From NCBI RefSeq assembly GCF_019754295.1, contig NZ_VIRV01000003.1, forward strand, positions 91,668-155,667: a stretch of 64,000 nt of DNA. The letters are read 5' to 3'. The notes under the pieces were generated by a model. The model was not told where the DNA came from, searched no databases, and worked only from the letters and a program-made list of their open reading frames with translations. Of this stretch, positions 8,549-16,773 are shown piece by piece (positions within the stretch are counted from its first letter, which is position 1; each line of letters starts with the position of its first letter). The stretch comes from Sellimonas caecigallum. Lineage in GTDB: Bacteria > Bacillota > Clostridia > Lachnospirales > Lachnospiraceae. Made by a program: the position numbers and the translations under genes.

Positions 8549-8623
8549 GGTGGATACAGGGATTCGAACCCTGGGCCTCCAGAGCCACAATCTGGCGCGC
8601 TAACCAACTGCGCTATACCCACC
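8549..8623 (-). tRNA. tRNA-His (anticodon GUG)
   Basis: Acceptor GTGGGTA/TATCCAC with an extra 5' G (G-1, position 8623) opposite C73, the identity mark of tRNA-His. Anticodon loop TTGTGGC. Confidence 0.97.
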
Positions 8624-8627
8624 ATAA

Positions 8628-8701
8628 CGTGCCTGCGGGGATTCGAACCCAGGACCTACGGCTTAGAAGGCCGTTGCTCTATCCAGCTGAGCTACAGACA
8701 C
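8628..8701 (-). tRNA. tRNA-Arg (anticodon UCU)
   Basis: 74 bases. Acceptor GTGTCTG/CAGGCAC, anticodon stem ACGGC/GCCGT with loop CTTCTAA, discriminator G. It lies five bases upstream of tRNA-His. Confidence 0.97.
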
Positions 8702-8705
8702 ATAT

Positions 8706-8727
8706 CTTAAAGCCAAAAGGCTTTAAG
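8706..8727 (-). repeat. Perfect hairpin in the Gly-Arg tRNA spacer
   Basis: CTTAAAGCC and GGCTTTAAG form a 9-bp stem with a four-base loop, not followed by a T-tract on the minus strand. It is probably a processing or spacer structure rather than a terminator. Confidence 0.5.
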
Positions 8728-8729
8728 AA

Positions 8730-8800
8730 AGCGGGTGATGGGAATCGAACCCACGTATCCAGCTTGGAAGGCTGGTGTTCTACCATTGAACTACACCCGC
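8730..8800 (-). tRNA. tRNA-Gly (anticodon UCC)
   Basis: 71 bases. Acceptor GCGGGTG/CACCCGC, anticodon stem CCAGC/GCTGG with loop CTTCCAA, discriminator U typical of Gly. Confidence 0.97.
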
Positions 8801-8831
8801 AGATCAAATATTCAATTCTTTCCTCATAGAA

Positions 8832-8906
8832 TCGGGGTGACAGGATTCGAACCTGCGGCCTCCTGGTCCCAAACCAGGCGCTCTAGCCAAGCTGAGCCAC
8901 ACCCCG
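8832..8906 (-). tRNA. tRNA-Pro (anticodon UGG)
   Basis: 75 bases. Acceptor CGGGGTG/CACCCCG with C1-G72, anticodon stem CCTGG/CCAGG with loop TTTGGGA. It is the first gene of the cluster. Confidence 0.97.
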
Positions 8907-8950
8907 TAGCTTTTGTCGGCCAGCACTCGTTTTCCCTGACGACAAAAGTT

Positions 8951-8979
8951 ATTATATATGAATTGATGATTTTTGTCAA
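8951..8979 (-). promoter_or_regulatory. Promoter of the tRNA operon
   Basis: A perfect consensus: TTGACA (8979-8974), 17-base spacer, TATAAT (8956-8951) on the minus strand, about 45 bases before tRNA-Pro. Confidence 0.93.
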
Positions 8980-8997
8980 CTCATTTTTTTCATTTTT

Positions 8998-9495
8998 TTA
9001 TTTTTTTTTGATATACTTAATTTCCCCGGAAATTTTACCATTTTCGTCGATCTCCAGAATAATATAACTCGGCAGTCTGCCCTCCTGTCTCGGGTATGTC
9101 AGACTCCCGGGATTCATGACAGCCATATCTCTTCCGATTTCCAGATACGGTACATGTGTATGTCCAAAGATAATGATATCCGCGTTCCGTTCCCTCGCTT
9201 CCCGGATCAGATGTTCCAGAGTCATGGATACATAAAACTGATGCCCGTGAGCCATAAAAACTTTGTGGGTTCCAATCTGTATTTCCACCGACATCGGAGC
9301 TTTCCCATAGAAGTCATTGTTTCCTGATACAATGTACGCCGGGCAGCCGGATCCATATTCAATCTCAAATTCTCTTCCTTCGACATCTCCGGCATGAAAC
9401 AGATAGTCGAAAGGCTTTTCCCTCTCCAACGCCTTTTCAAAATTTGCATGCATTTTGTGCGTATCGCTGACGACAAGAATTTTTGTCTTTTTCAT
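8998..9495 (-). CDS. YfcE/MJ0936-type metallophosphoesterase
   Basis: A 165-residue calcineurin-like phosphoesterase. Metal-binding motifs appear in order: SDTH (residues 10-13), HAGDVE, GNND, AHGHQF and GHTHVP near residue 110. The short length with no extra domain fits the YfcE/MJ0936 phosphodiesterase family, which acts in the cytosol on phosphodiesters in vitro; the physiological substrate is unknown. It starts four bases after the rdgB stop, so the pair is co-transcribed, as is common for rdgB-yfcE in Firmicutes. Confidence 0.93.
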   Translation of the reverse strand: MKKTKILVVSDTHKMHANFEKALEREKPFDYLFHAGDVEGREFEIEYGSGCPAYIVSGNNDFYGKAPMSVEIQIGTHKVFMAHGHQFYVSMTLEHLIREARERNADIIIFGHTHVPYLEIGRDMAVMNPGSLTYPRQEGRLPSYIILEIDENGKISGEIKYIKKK

Positions 9496-9499
9496 CGTC

Positions 9500-10093
9500 T
9501 TATTTCTCCTCCATGATCTGGCGCATCAAACGCAGACCTTTTCCTCTGTGACTGATGGCATTTTTCTGTTCCGGGGTTAGTTCCGCCGTAGAGCAGCCAT
9601 ATTCCGGAACAAAAAAGATCGGGTCGTATCCAAATCCGTGTTCTCCTCTGATCTCATGCCCAATATAGCCTTCGATTGTCGCGCGAACTGCTTCTTTCTC
9701 CCCATTAGGAAAAACTGCAGCGATAGCGCATACAAACCTTGCCGTCCGTTTCTCATCCGGCACTCCTTCAAGCCGTCTCAAAAGTTCCTTGTTTTTGATA
9801 TCATAAGAAGTATCTTCCCCCATATAACGGGCAGAATATACTCCAGGCTCTTTATTCAGATAATCGATCTCAAGTCCGGAATCATCCGCCAGAATAATGT
9901 CATCCGGCAAATATTTTGCAACAGTTTCCGCTTTGATCATGGCGTTCTCTTCAAATGTTTTCCCATCTTCCATAATATCCGGATCCACTCCCGCTTCTTT
10001 CATGGACAGGATCTCCATCCCGAGATCCGACAAAATCATACGGATTTCTTTCATCTTATCGGCATTTCCGGTAGCAAATACAATTCTCTTCAT
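9500..10093 (-). CDS. rdgB: Non-canonical purine NTP pyrophosphatase (RdgB/HAM1)
   Basis: A 197-residue Ham1-fold enzyme that hydrolyses dITP, ITP and XTP to monophosphates, cleaning the nucleotide pool. N-terminal ATGNADKMKEI carries the substrate-binding Asn and Lys; DDSGLEID near residue 70 carries the catalytic metal ligands; FGYDPIFF and SHRGKGL are near the C-terminus. The start at 10093 follows AAGGAA; the longer frame upstream is not preceded by a ribosome site. It sits 34 bases after rlmL and 4 bases before the phosphodiesterase gene. Confidence 0.95.
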   Translation of the reverse strand: MKRIVFATGNADKMKEIRMILSDLGMEILSMKEAGVDPDIMEDGKTFEENAMIKAETVAKYLPDDIILADDSGLEIDYLNKEPGVYSARYMGEDTSYDIKNKELLRRLEGVPDEKRTARFVCAIAAVFPNGEKEAVRATIEGYIGHEIRGEHGFGYDPIFFVPEYGCSTAELTPEQKNAISHRGKGLRLMRQIMEEK

Positions 10094-10127
10094 GTATGTT
10101 CCTTCTTTCTTCAAACAAATATATTTT

Positions 10128-11279
10128 CTATTCCGGTCTCTTTCTCTTCGGCGGCTTCCCGCCAAGAAACTGGTAGAAATAGGTTTTCAGCATACCGTTA
10201 TATATCTTTCTGTTCTTATCCGCTTTTTTCCCAAACCACCTTTCTGCTTCATCATAACTTGTGATCATGTACGCAGACCATTCTTTTAGTTTTCGGTAAC
10301 TTTCTCCAAAATCTCGGTAAATGGCCGGCAATGTTTCTTTTTCTTCCAATCTCTCTCCGTACGGAGGGTTGGTAATGATAAAACCGTAAGGTTTTGGATG
10401 ACTTAAATCTTTTACTTCTCTTTGCTGAAAATGAATGAGATGATCGACTCCTGCCATCTCTGCATTCTTCCGCGCGATCCGTATCACAGAAGCGTCCGCA
10501 TCATATCCTTGGATATCGACCTGAATATCATCCTGGACAAGGTCATTTGCCTCGTTGATAGCCTCGTACCAACACTTCCTGTCCACCAGGTTTTTCCAGT
10601 TCTCAGCCGTAAATTCCCGATTCATCCCCGGAGCAATGTTGGCCGCCATCATTGCCGCCTCGATAGGAAATGTCCCGCTTCCGCAAAACGGGTCTACCAG
10701 TATCCTGTCTTTTTTCCAAGGGGTAAGCATGATCAATGCAGCCGCCAGTGTCTCAGATATCGGCGCTTTTCCAGATGCCGGCCGATACCCTCTCTTGTGG
10801 AGCGATTCCCCGGATGTATCGATTCCTACTGTTACCACATCTTTTTTCAAAAATACACGCAAAGGATAGGACTCTCCGCTTTCCGAAAACCACTGGACAT
10901 GATATTTCTCCCGCAGACGCTCTACCATTGCTTTCTTCATGACAGACTGAATGTCCGACGGACTAAACAGCTTGCTTTTTACCGAAGCCGCCTTTGCCAC
11001 CCAGAACTTCCCATCTTGGGGGATAAAAAATTCCCACGGAATATTCTTTGTCCCTTGAAACAGTTCTTCAAATGTCCTTGCCTCAAACTGTCCCGCCTTC
11101 AAGAGTACTCTCTCCGCTGTCCTCAGAAAAATATTGGCTCTGCAGAGCGCCATCTCATCCCCGTAGAATGAGACTCTGCCGTCTTCCACCTGCGCGATCT
11201 CATAGCCCAGGTCTGTGATCTCTCTTTTCAAAACTGCCTCAAGCCCAAAATGACACGGTACAATATATTCCATCTGCAT
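10128..11279 (-). CDS. rlmL: THUMP-domain 23S rRNA methyltransferase, RlmL type
   Basis: A 383-residue class I SAM-dependent methyltransferase. An N-terminal THUMP RNA-binding domain (about residues 45-155) precedes the catalytic domain with DPFCGSGT and the N6/N2-type motif NPPYGERL near residue 300. The family methylates guanine N2 of 23S rRNA (RlmL and the B. subtilis YpsC group); this protein lacks the extra RlmK half found in E. coli. GAGGAG lies 13 bases before the first ATG and 7 bases closer to none other, so a start at the third codon is also possible. It is the first gene of the rlmL-rdgB-phosphodiesterase unit. Confidence 0.92.
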   Translation of the reverse strand: MQMEYIVPCHFGLEAVLKREITDLGYEIAQVEDGRVSFYGDEMALCRANIFLRTAERVLLKAGQFEARTFEELFQGTKNIPWEFFIPQDGKFWVAKAASVKSKLFSPSDIQSVMKKAMVERLREKYHVQWFSESGESYPLRVFLKKDVVTVGIDTSGESLHKRGYRPASGKAPISETLAAALIMLTPWKKDRILVDPFCGSGTFPIEAAMMAANIAPGMNREFTAENWKNLVDRKCWYEAINEANDLVQDDIQVDIQGYDADASVIRIARKNAEMAGVDHLIHFQQREVKDLSHPKPYGFIITNPPYGERLEEKETLPAIYRDFGESYRKLKEWSAYMITSYDEAERWFGKKADKNRKIYNGMLKTYFYQFLGGKPPKRKRPE

Positions 11280-11365
11280 ACTTTGCTTTCTTCTCCTCTA
11301 TTCATTCTTTCTCTATCTTACGTTCTGTCGGAAGACTTGTCAACCCGAACTCGGATAGGAAGATA

Positions 11366-11412
11366 CAAAAAGGCTCCACTGTTTTCGGAGCCCGAAACAG
11401 TGAAGCCTTTCT
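11366..11412. terminator. Large terminator hairpin
   Basis: AAAAAGGCTCCACTG and CAGTGAAGCCTTT form a long stem with a small loop and T-runs on both sides. It lies between the end of the Asn-rich gene and the start of rlmL and probably terminates the former on the minus strand. Confidence 0.75.
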
Positions 11413-11440
11413 TTATCCGATATTTTTTGCCCGAATCGGA

Positions 11441-11677
11441 TTAATAGTTGCTGTTGTTATAGTCGCTATAGTTTTTATGGCAGTCAGATGTTTTGTTTGT
11501 AGATTTGTTGGATGTTTTATTTTTGGACGCATTTCTTGTCGCATTTTCAGATGCCTTATTCTTGTTTCTTGTCTGCTCATCCGCATAAGAAGAGTAAGAA
11601 GCACCGTAAGCATTGCTTTCTGTTTTATTTTTGTTCATGTTGTTCATATTGTTGGAATTATTATAATTCTTTGCCAT
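11441..11677 (-). CDS. Small Asn/Ser/Lys-rich protein
   Basis: A 78-residue hydrophilic protein dominated by Asn, Lys, Ser and Thr, with one Cys and Tyr-rich ends. No known domain is recognised. AAGGAGG lies 8 bases before the ATG at 11677 and only 2 before an ATG two codons earlier, so the former is chosen. Low-complexity Asn-rich small proteins of this kind occur in many Lachnospiraceae and other spore formers. A spore or coat-associated role is possible, but it lacks the motifs of alpha/beta or gamma SASPs. It is monocistronic. Confidence 0.7.
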   Translation of the reverse strand: MAKNYNNSNNMNNMNKNKTESNAYGASYSSYADEQTRNKNKASENATRNASKNKTSNKSTNKTSDCHKNYSDYNNSNY

Positions 11678-11832
11678 TTCCATGTCCTCCTTGTTGATTT
11701 ATGGTACACTGTTATTATGTCAGACAGGGCTTTTTTTATTCGCATTCCATCTTCCAATAATTGGGGGCTCGCGCAATACATGCAAAAATAAGATTTTCTT
11801 TTGGCAATTTAAGGTTTTTTTAATATTTTTAC

Positions 11833-11861
11833 TTGCTTTTTCGTGCATCTTATATTATACT
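11833..11861 (+). promoter_or_regulatory. Promoter of the predicted small RNA
   Basis: TTGCTT (11833-11838), 17-base spacer and TATACT (11856-11861). No coding frame follows before a strong terminator 57 bases later. Confidence 0.65.
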
Positions 11862-11867
11862 AACATT

Positions 11868-11950
11868 TGTAGAAAGCAGACTTTCTACACCCCTTATTAA
11901 TTATTTATACTCCCCTCAAAAGACCGATGGCTCCCCCATCGGTCTTTTAC
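11868..11950 (+). ncRNA. Predicted C-rich small RNA
   Basis: A transcript of about 83 bases is predicted from the promoter at 11833-11861. It opens with a perfect hairpin (GTAGAAAG, loop CAGA, CTTTCTAC; 11869-11888). An unpaired AT-rich linker with C-runs at both ends (ACCCC and CTCCCCTC) follows, and it ends in a perfect 13-bp terminator hairpin (11918-11948). This is the architecture of RsaE/RoxS-like riboregulators, whose unpaired C-runs bind Shine-Dalgarno regions; the resemblance is structural only. No coding frame with a ribosome site lies inside. The region 11678-12123 otherwise contains only a long inverted repeat. Confidence 0.5.
11918..11948. terminator. Perfect terminator hairpin
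   Basis: AAAAGACCGATGG, loop CTCCC, CCATCGGTCTTTT: 13 bp without mismatch, followed on the plus strand by ACTTTTCTTTTTTT. It can act in both directions. Confidence 0.85.
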
Positions 11951-12035
11951 TTTTCTTTTTTTCCACGACTTCTGCCCGAAATACCTTACAGGACTTTGCA
12001 GAAAATCTGCTGATAATAGAAACCGGAATATTTAT

Positions 12036-12089
12036 AATGCGCGCAGACTGAACTGGAAGTATCCGCTTCCTCGTCCGGCTGCGCGCATT
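12036..12089. repeat. Long inverted repeat after the DUF1700 gene
   Basis: AATGCGCGCAG (12036-12046) and CTGCGCGCATT (12079-12089) are perfect 11-bp arms around a 32-base loop that holds a smaller GGAAG/CTTCC hairpin. It lies 35 bases past the stop of the DUF1700 gene; no T-tract follows on the minus strand. Confidence 0.6.
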
Positions 12090-12123
12090 TACATTCACAT
12101 TTTATGTTTTTTAGATCATATTC

Positions 12124-12585
12124 TCAGTTACGTCTTCCGAAAATCCGGATAAAAAGCAGGATAAAAAGCAACGGGATGACAATCGGCAAAAGCAGCCGCA
12201 CAATTCCCGTGATGACCGCAAAAATAACAAGGATTACAAGGATAACTCCGAGAAAGAAAAGAATTTTTTTCCACCACGTGTCAATTCCAAGTATGTGAGC
12301 GATCATGTCTCCACGACTTTTGTTATTTCTTTTCTCCTCGTCCCCGGTATCGTAGGACCAGGAACTATTTTCCTGCGTTGCGGCATTTCCCCCCGCCGCG
12401 ATAATAGTCTTCGCGATGATCCAAGGATCCCCCAGCATATCAAGAACTTCCCGTTCGGTCTTTCCGTTTCTGATCTCGTTTCTGATATACTCGTCATAGT
12501 ATAAGATATGTTCCTGCACTGCTGATCCGCCCAAGTCATTCTCAAGCGCTTCACGAAGTCTATTCAAAAACTCGCTTCGATTCAT
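12124..12585 (-). CDS. DUF1700 (HAAS) membrane protein
   Basis: A 153-residue protein. The N-terminal HAAS-type helical region (residues 1-60) starts with MNRSEFLNRLREAL and has YYDEYIRNEI and DMLGDPWIIAKTI; a hydrophilic linker follows, then one or two closely spaced membrane helices (about 108-147) and the basic tail FGRRN. DUF1700 proteins are usually partnered with PadR regulators; none is present here. It starts three bases after the glutamine synthetase stop and is probably co-transcribed with it. Its role is unknown. Confidence 0.85.
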   Translation of the reverse strand: MNRSEFLNRLREALENDLGGSAVQEHILYYDEYIRNEIRNGKTEREVLDMLGDPWIIAKTIIAAGGNAATQENSSWSYDTGDEEKRNNKSRGDMIAHILGIDTWWKKILFFLGVILVILVIFAVITGIVRLLLPIVIPLLFILLFIRIFGRRN

Positions 12586-12588
12586 ACA

Positions 12589-14709
12589 TTATACCTCAAA
12601 TATCAAATCTCCATAGGACGGCATTGGCCATACTTCTTTATCTACAATCATCTCCAACTCATCCACCGGTCTTCTGAGGGCATCCATTGCCGGAACGACA
12701 TGCTCACGGAATCTTCTTGCCTGTTCTTCCCCTTCGCCCATCTCAGACGCTTTGCCCGTCTCGGCGATCAGAATATCAAGCGCCTCTTTCGTTTCCTTTA
12801 AAAGCCTTCCTGTATCGTTCAAAAGCCCTAACTGCACTTCTGCCTGAGCACCAGCCTGTGTGACTGCATTGACCGTCTCAGCCAATATTCTTGTATACCG
12901 TATTACTGCCGGAATGATATGTTTGCTTGCCACATCGATCATTGTCCGTGCTTCGATGTTAACCGCCTTGGAGTAGGCTTCATACTTGATCTCCGCACGG
13001 GAACGAAGCTCGGCTTCTGTAAATACATGGAACTTTTCGAACATCCGGATGGCATCTTCAGACACAAGAGCAGGGATAGCATCTACCATGCTTGAAAGAT
13101 TCGGGAGTCCTCTTCTTTCTGCCTCTTCTACCCATTCCTGGGCATAGCCGTTTCCGTTAAACACGATCCTCTGGTGTTCCGTCGCATATTCCTTGATAAT
13201 ATCATGAACAGCCTTGTCAAAATCTTCGGCCTTTTCCAGCATATCGCACGTCTCGCATAAAGACTCTGCTACGATCGTATTGAGCACCACGTTCGGCGCT
13301 GCCGCGGAATCTCTCGAGCCAAGCATACGGAATTCAAACTTATTTCCCGTAAAGGCAAATGGAGATGTCCGGTTTCTGTCTGTGGCATCCTTGTTTAGTC
13401 CAGGAAGTGTCTTTACCCCTGTCTGGAGCTTGCCGCCCTTCAGACTATGAGTGGCATTTCCCGTGTTCACAAGCTGTTCCAGCACATCTTCCAGCTGTTC
13501 TCCCAGAAAAACGGAGATGATAGCCGGAGGCGCCTCGCTGGAGCCGAGGCGATGGTCATTTCCCGGATCTGCCGCAGACTCTCTCAAAAGCGCGGAATGC
13601 TTGTCCACAGCCCTGAGGACGCACAACAGCATCAAAAGAAATTGGATATTTTCATGTGGTGTCTTTCCCGGATCCAGAAGATTTTTCCCGTCATCCGTTG
13701 TGAGAGACCAGTTGTCATGTTTTCCGGATCCGTTGACTCCTGCAAATGGCTTTTCGTGGAGAAGACAGTGGAGTCCCTGTTTCTCCGCCACCTTTTTAAG
13801 CGTCTCCATGATGAGCTGATTGTGGTCGACCGCAACATTGCACTCCATATAAATCGGAGCAAGCTCATGCTGTGCCGGAGCCACCTCGTTGTGCTGTGTT
13901 TTTGCTGTCACTCCCAGTCTCCAGAGTTCTTCGTTCACTTCCTTCATAAAAGAAGCAATCCTGGCCCGGATACTTCCGAAATAGTGATCATCTAGCTCCT
14001 GCCCTTTCGGCGGCATCGCTCCAAATAAAGTCCGCCCTGTAAATACAAGATCTTTTCTCTGAAGGTATTTCTGACGATCTACAAGAAAATACTCCTGCTC
14101 GATGCCAACGGATGGTTTTACTCTTTTTGATGTAGTATTTCCAAACAGCCGCAAAAATCTTAGAGCCTGTTTGTTTATGGCCTCCATGGAACGCAGAAGC
14201 GGTGTTTTTTGGTCGAGAGCCTCTCCTGTGTAGGAGCAAAATGCTGTAGGAATGTATAAGATACACCCGTTTTCATCTTTTTTAACAAATGCCGGAGATG
14301 TTGGATCCCACGCGGTATATCCGCGCGCCTCAAATGTGGCGCGAAGTCCGCCAGATGGGAAAGACGACGCATCCGGTTCTCCTTTGATGAGCTCCTTTCC
14401 CGAAAAACTCATGAGCACTTTCCCGTTAGACATCGGAGCGGAGATAAACGAGTCATGCTTCTCCGCAGTGACCCCTGTAAGAGGCTGAAACCAGTGCGTA
14501 TAGTGCGTGGCTCCTTTCTCGATCGCCCACTCTTTCATCTCGTGAGCAATGACGTCTGCCGTTGCAAGATCGAGCTCTTTTCCTTCTTCAATCGTTCTCT
14601 TCAACTCTTTGTATATTTTCTTCGGAAGACGTTCCTGCATTACAGTATCATTAAATACATTTTTCCCAAAAATCTCTGCCACATTCACACCTGTTCTGAT
14701 TTCTTCCAT
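12589..14709 (-). CDS. glnN: Glutamine synthetase type III
   Basis: A 706-residue GSIII, matching the family length of about 700, far longer than GlnA type I. It makes glutamine from glutamate, ammonia and ATP in the cytosol. Family marks include [20 protein letters not shown] near residue 125, the glutamate/ammonia region [10 protein letters not shown] near residue 210, [13 protein letters not shown] near residue 325 and [17 protein letters not shown] near residue 450. The start at 14709 follows GGAGGAAA; twelve extra codons upstream lack a site. It lies just after the fba terminator with no clear promoter of its own, so read-through may contribute. Confidence 0.97.
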   Translation of the reverse strand: MEEIRTGVNVAEIFGKNVFNDTVMQERLPKKIYKELKRTIEEGKELDLATADVIAHEMKEWAIEKGATHYTHWFQPLTGVTAEKHDSFISAPMSNGKVLMSFSGKELIKGEPDASSFPSGGLRATFEARGYTAWDPTSPAFVKKDENGCILYIPTAFCSYTGEALDQKTPLLRSMEAINKQALRFLRLFGNTTSKRVKPSVGIEQEYFLVDRQKYLQRKDLVFTGRTLFGAMPPKGQELDDHYFGSIRARIASFMKEVNEELWRLGVTAKTQHNEVAPAQHELAPIYMECNVAVDHNQLIMETLKKVAEKQGLHCLLHEKPFAGVNGSGKHDNWSLTTDDGKNLLDPGKTPHENIQFLLMLLCVLRAVDKHSALLRESAADPGNDHRLGSSEAPPAIISVFLGEQLEDVLEQLVNTGNATHSLKGGKLQTGVKTLPGLNKDATDRNRTSPFAFTGNKFEFRMLGSRDSAAAPNVVLNTIVAESLCETCDMLEKAEDFDKAVHDIIKEYATEHQRIVFNGNGYAQEWVEEAERRGLPNLSSMVDAIPALVSEDAIRMFEKFHVFTEAELRSRAEIKYEAYSKAVNIEARTMIDVASKHIIPAVIRYTRILAETVNAVTQAGAQAEVQLGLLNDTGRLLKETKEALDILIAETGKASEMGEGEEQARRFREHVVPAMDALRRPVDELEMIVDKEVWPMPSYGDLIFEV

Positions 14710-14735
14710 CGTTTTTCCTCCATCTTCTGATACAC

Positions 14736-14766
14736 AAAAAGGCACTCCAATGAATGGAATGCCTTA
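14736..14766 (-). terminator. Terminator after fba
   Basis: AAGGCATTCCA, loop TTCAT, TGGAGTGCCTT followed by TTTGTGT on the minus strand. It sits between fba and glnN and may also attenuate glnN. Confidence 0.8.
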
Positions 14767-14781
14767 TATTCTTTTTTTCAA

Positions 14782-15648
14782 TTATTCAGCTTTTCCAACG
14801 GAACCAAATAATTCCATTTTTTCTTTTACTTTTGCTACAATCGCTTCTGTTCCCGGTTTTAAGAGTTTACGCGGGTCAAAGCCTTTCTTTTCTTTATCTT
14901 TGCCTTCTTCAATGTATTTACGTGTAGCTTCAGCAAATACAAGCTGACATTCTGTATTTACATTAATCTTGGCAACTCCAAGAGAAATTGCTTTTTTGAT
15001 CATGTCATCCGGGATTCCTGTACCGCCGTGAAGTACTAACGGCATATCTCCTGTGAGTTCCTGGATAGCATCCAGTGTCTCAAAGCTTAATCCTTTCCAG
15101 TTTTCCGGATATACTCCGTGGATGTTTCCGATACCTGCAGCCAGCATATCTACACCCAGGTCTGCAATCATCTTACATTCTTTCGGATCTGCACATTCGC
15201 CTGCTCCGACTACCCCGTCTTCTTCTCCGCCGATAGAACCAACTTCAGCTTCCAAAGACATTCCTTTTTCTTTGCAGGTTGCAACGAGTTCTTTTGTCTT
15301 TTCTACATTTTCTTCGATCGGATAATGAGATCCGTCAAACATGATAGATGAGAAACCTGCTTCGATGCATTTCTGGCATCCTTCATATGTACCATGGTCT
15401 AAGTGAAGGGCAACCGGAACTGTGATCTTCATTTCTTCAAGCATGCCATTTACCATTCCTACTACGGTTTTATAGCCTGCCATGTATTTTCCGGCACCTT
15501 CAGATACGCCGAGGATAACCGGAGACTTTGTCTCTTCTGCGGCTGTCAAAATAGCCTTTGTCCATTCCAGGTTGTTAATGTTGAACTGCCCTACTGCATA
15601 ATGTCCTGCTTTTGCTTTCTTTAACATTTCAGCTGCTGATACTAACAT
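14782..15648 (-). CDS. fba: Class II fructose-1,6-bisphosphate aldolase
   Basis: A 288-residue zinc aldolase of glycolysis and gluconeogenesis that cleaves fructose-1,6-bisphosphate to DHAP and G3P. Class II marks: LHLDHGTYEGC near residue 83 with the catalytic Asp and zinc His, FDGSHYPIEEN, EAEVGSIGGEEDG, and LHGGTGIPDDM plus KINVNTE near residues 210-235. RBS is GGAGG. It begins 26 bases after tRNA-Glu on the same strand without a promoter between, suggesting a shared transcript. Confidence 0.97.
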   Translation of the reverse strand: MLVSAAEMLKKAKAGHYAVGQFNINNLEWTKAILTAAEETKSPVILGVSEGAGKYMAGYKTVVGMVNGMLEEMKITVPVALHLDHGTYEGCQKCIEAGFSSIMFDGSHYPIEENVEKTKELVATCKEKGMSLEAEVGSIGGEEDGVVGAGECADPKECKMIADLGVDMLAAGIGNIHGVYPENWKGLSFETLDAIQELTGDMPLVLHGGTGIPDDMIKKAISLGVAKINVNTECQLVFAEATRKYIEEGKDKEKKGFDPRKLLKPGTEAIVAKVKEKMELFGSVGKAE

Positions 15649-15674
15649 ATTTTTTCCTCCACTTCTTTAAGGTA

Positions 15675-15746
15675 TGACCCCCAGGGGAATCGAACCCCTG
15701 ATTCCACCGTGAGAGGGTGGCGTCTTGACCGCTTGACCAGGGGGCC
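15675..15746 (-). tRNA. tRNA-Glu (anticodon CUC)
   Basis: 72 bases. Acceptor GGCCCCC pairs with GGGGGTC with one G-U; anticodon stem CCACC/GGTGG encloses CTCTCAC. The CUC anticodon reads GAG. CCA is not encoded. Confidence 0.95.
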
Positions 15747-15785
15747 ATTTGCTGGTGTACATCAGATGTACTCCTCACTTGCATT

Positions 15786-15814
15786 ATTGTATCTTATTTT
15801 TCAGAAATATACAA
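15786..15814 (-). promoter_or_regulatory. Promoter of tRNA-Glu (and probably fba)
   Basis: TTGTAT (15814-15809) and TACAAT (15791-15786) on the minus strand, 17 bases apart, overlapping the last codons of the upstream lipid kinase gene. A 15-base palindrome, GTACATCAGATGTAC, lies at 15757-15771 between promoter and tRNA. Confidence 0.6.
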
Positions 15815-16765
15815 GTCTTTTTCTTCAAGATTTTTGAAATCTTTTTTGTAAGGGTAGTGGATCAGCTCCTGAGCCTTCTCTTCCGGCACCATGATCGACA
15901 GTGCCTGCCGCATATTTTCTATCGTAACTTTATCAAATTCTCCGCCAAATTCCCCATCCAAGGTCCACGGGATCTCCTCAAGAGATTCAAAACGGATCTT
16001 TTTCGCTTTGAAATTATACATATAGCTGGAATCTTTCTGTTTTCGCATAAGTGCAGTCAGGATTCCCTGAAGCTCCAGCGGATTTTTCGGTGTCTTTACG
16101 AGCGTCACTTCAAACTCTCCATCGTCAAACTCCACCTCATGTCCAAACATGTTTCTGAATCCACCCATTGAACGGGAATTTGTAACAGAGGCAAATATGA
16201 AATCATCCTCCACCTCTTCCCCATCGAAAGATACTTTGACATGATAAGACGGAATATCAAAAAGACGCTTTGCTCCTTCCAGCACGTACGCCAGATGTCC
16301 AAGCATGTTTTTCATCTCCTGCTTTGTCTGGTAGGAAACATCTGTGAACAAACCAAACGCTGCCACATACACAAAAATGTCATTGTTAAAAGTACCTATG
16401 TCGCAGTGAAATTCCGTTCCGTTGACCGCGGCATCCGCCGCACTCAACAGATCTTTCGGAATATGAAGGCTGTTGGCAAAATCATTTGTTGTTCCTGTCG
16501 GAATATATCCGACCGGAACATGGTTTTCCCGTTTCATCATTCCCGTCACGACTTCGTCCAGCGTTCCGTCCCCGCCGCTGCACACGACGATATCATACTG
16601 ATCGTCAAATGCCCGTACCTTCCGGTACGCATCGTGATAACTCTGGGTCGGATATATGACTACCTCGCATCCGCTCTTCACAAAAATATCGATAATATCC
16701 GAAAGCTTTGGCTTCAGAAGCCCCTTTCCCGCATTCGGATTATAAATAAAAAGTATCTTTTTCAT
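15794..16765 (-). CDS. Diacylglycerol/lipid kinase family protein (YegS/BmrU type)
   Basis: A 323-residue kinase with the DAGK catalytic fold: NPNAGKG at residues 9-15, the nucleotide-binding GGDGTLDEVV near residue 66 and PTGTTNDFANSL near residue 89. The C-terminal beta-domain contains LDGEFGGEF. Family members phosphorylate diacylglycerol or related lipids at the membrane surface, in phospholipid recycling. It follows the HPr-like gene after 8 bases and so ends the murB-rapZ-whiA operon. The precise lipid substrate cannot be told. Confidence 0.93.
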   Translation of the reverse strand: MKKILFIYNPNAGKGLLKPKLSDIIDIFVKSGCEVVIYPTQSYHDAYRKVRAFDDQYDIVVCSGGDGTLDEVVTGMMKRENHVPVGYIPTGTTNDFANSLHIPKDLLSAADAAVNGTEFHCDIGTFNNDIFVYVAAFGLFTDVSYQTKQEMKNMLGHLAYVLEGAKRLFDIPSYHVKVSFDGEEVEDDFIFASVTNSRSMGGFRNMFGHEVEFDDGEFEVTLVKTPKNPLELQGILTALMRKQKDSSYMYNFKAKKIRFESLEEIPWTLDGEFGGEFDKVTIENMRQALSIMVPEEKAQELIHYPYKKDFKNLEEKDLYISEK

Positions 16766-16773
16766 TCTATGTT

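Noticed and set aside
8141..9067. Several plus-strand open frames across the tRNA cluster
   Set aside because: They are read through tRNA genes on the opposite strand and have no ribosome sites; the tRNAs explain the sequence.
11951..12123. 6S RNA, SRP RNA or tmRNA
   Set aside because: No conserved motif of these RNAs (such as the SRP GGAAG/GNAR loop context or the tmRNA tag) was found; only an inverted repeat is visible.
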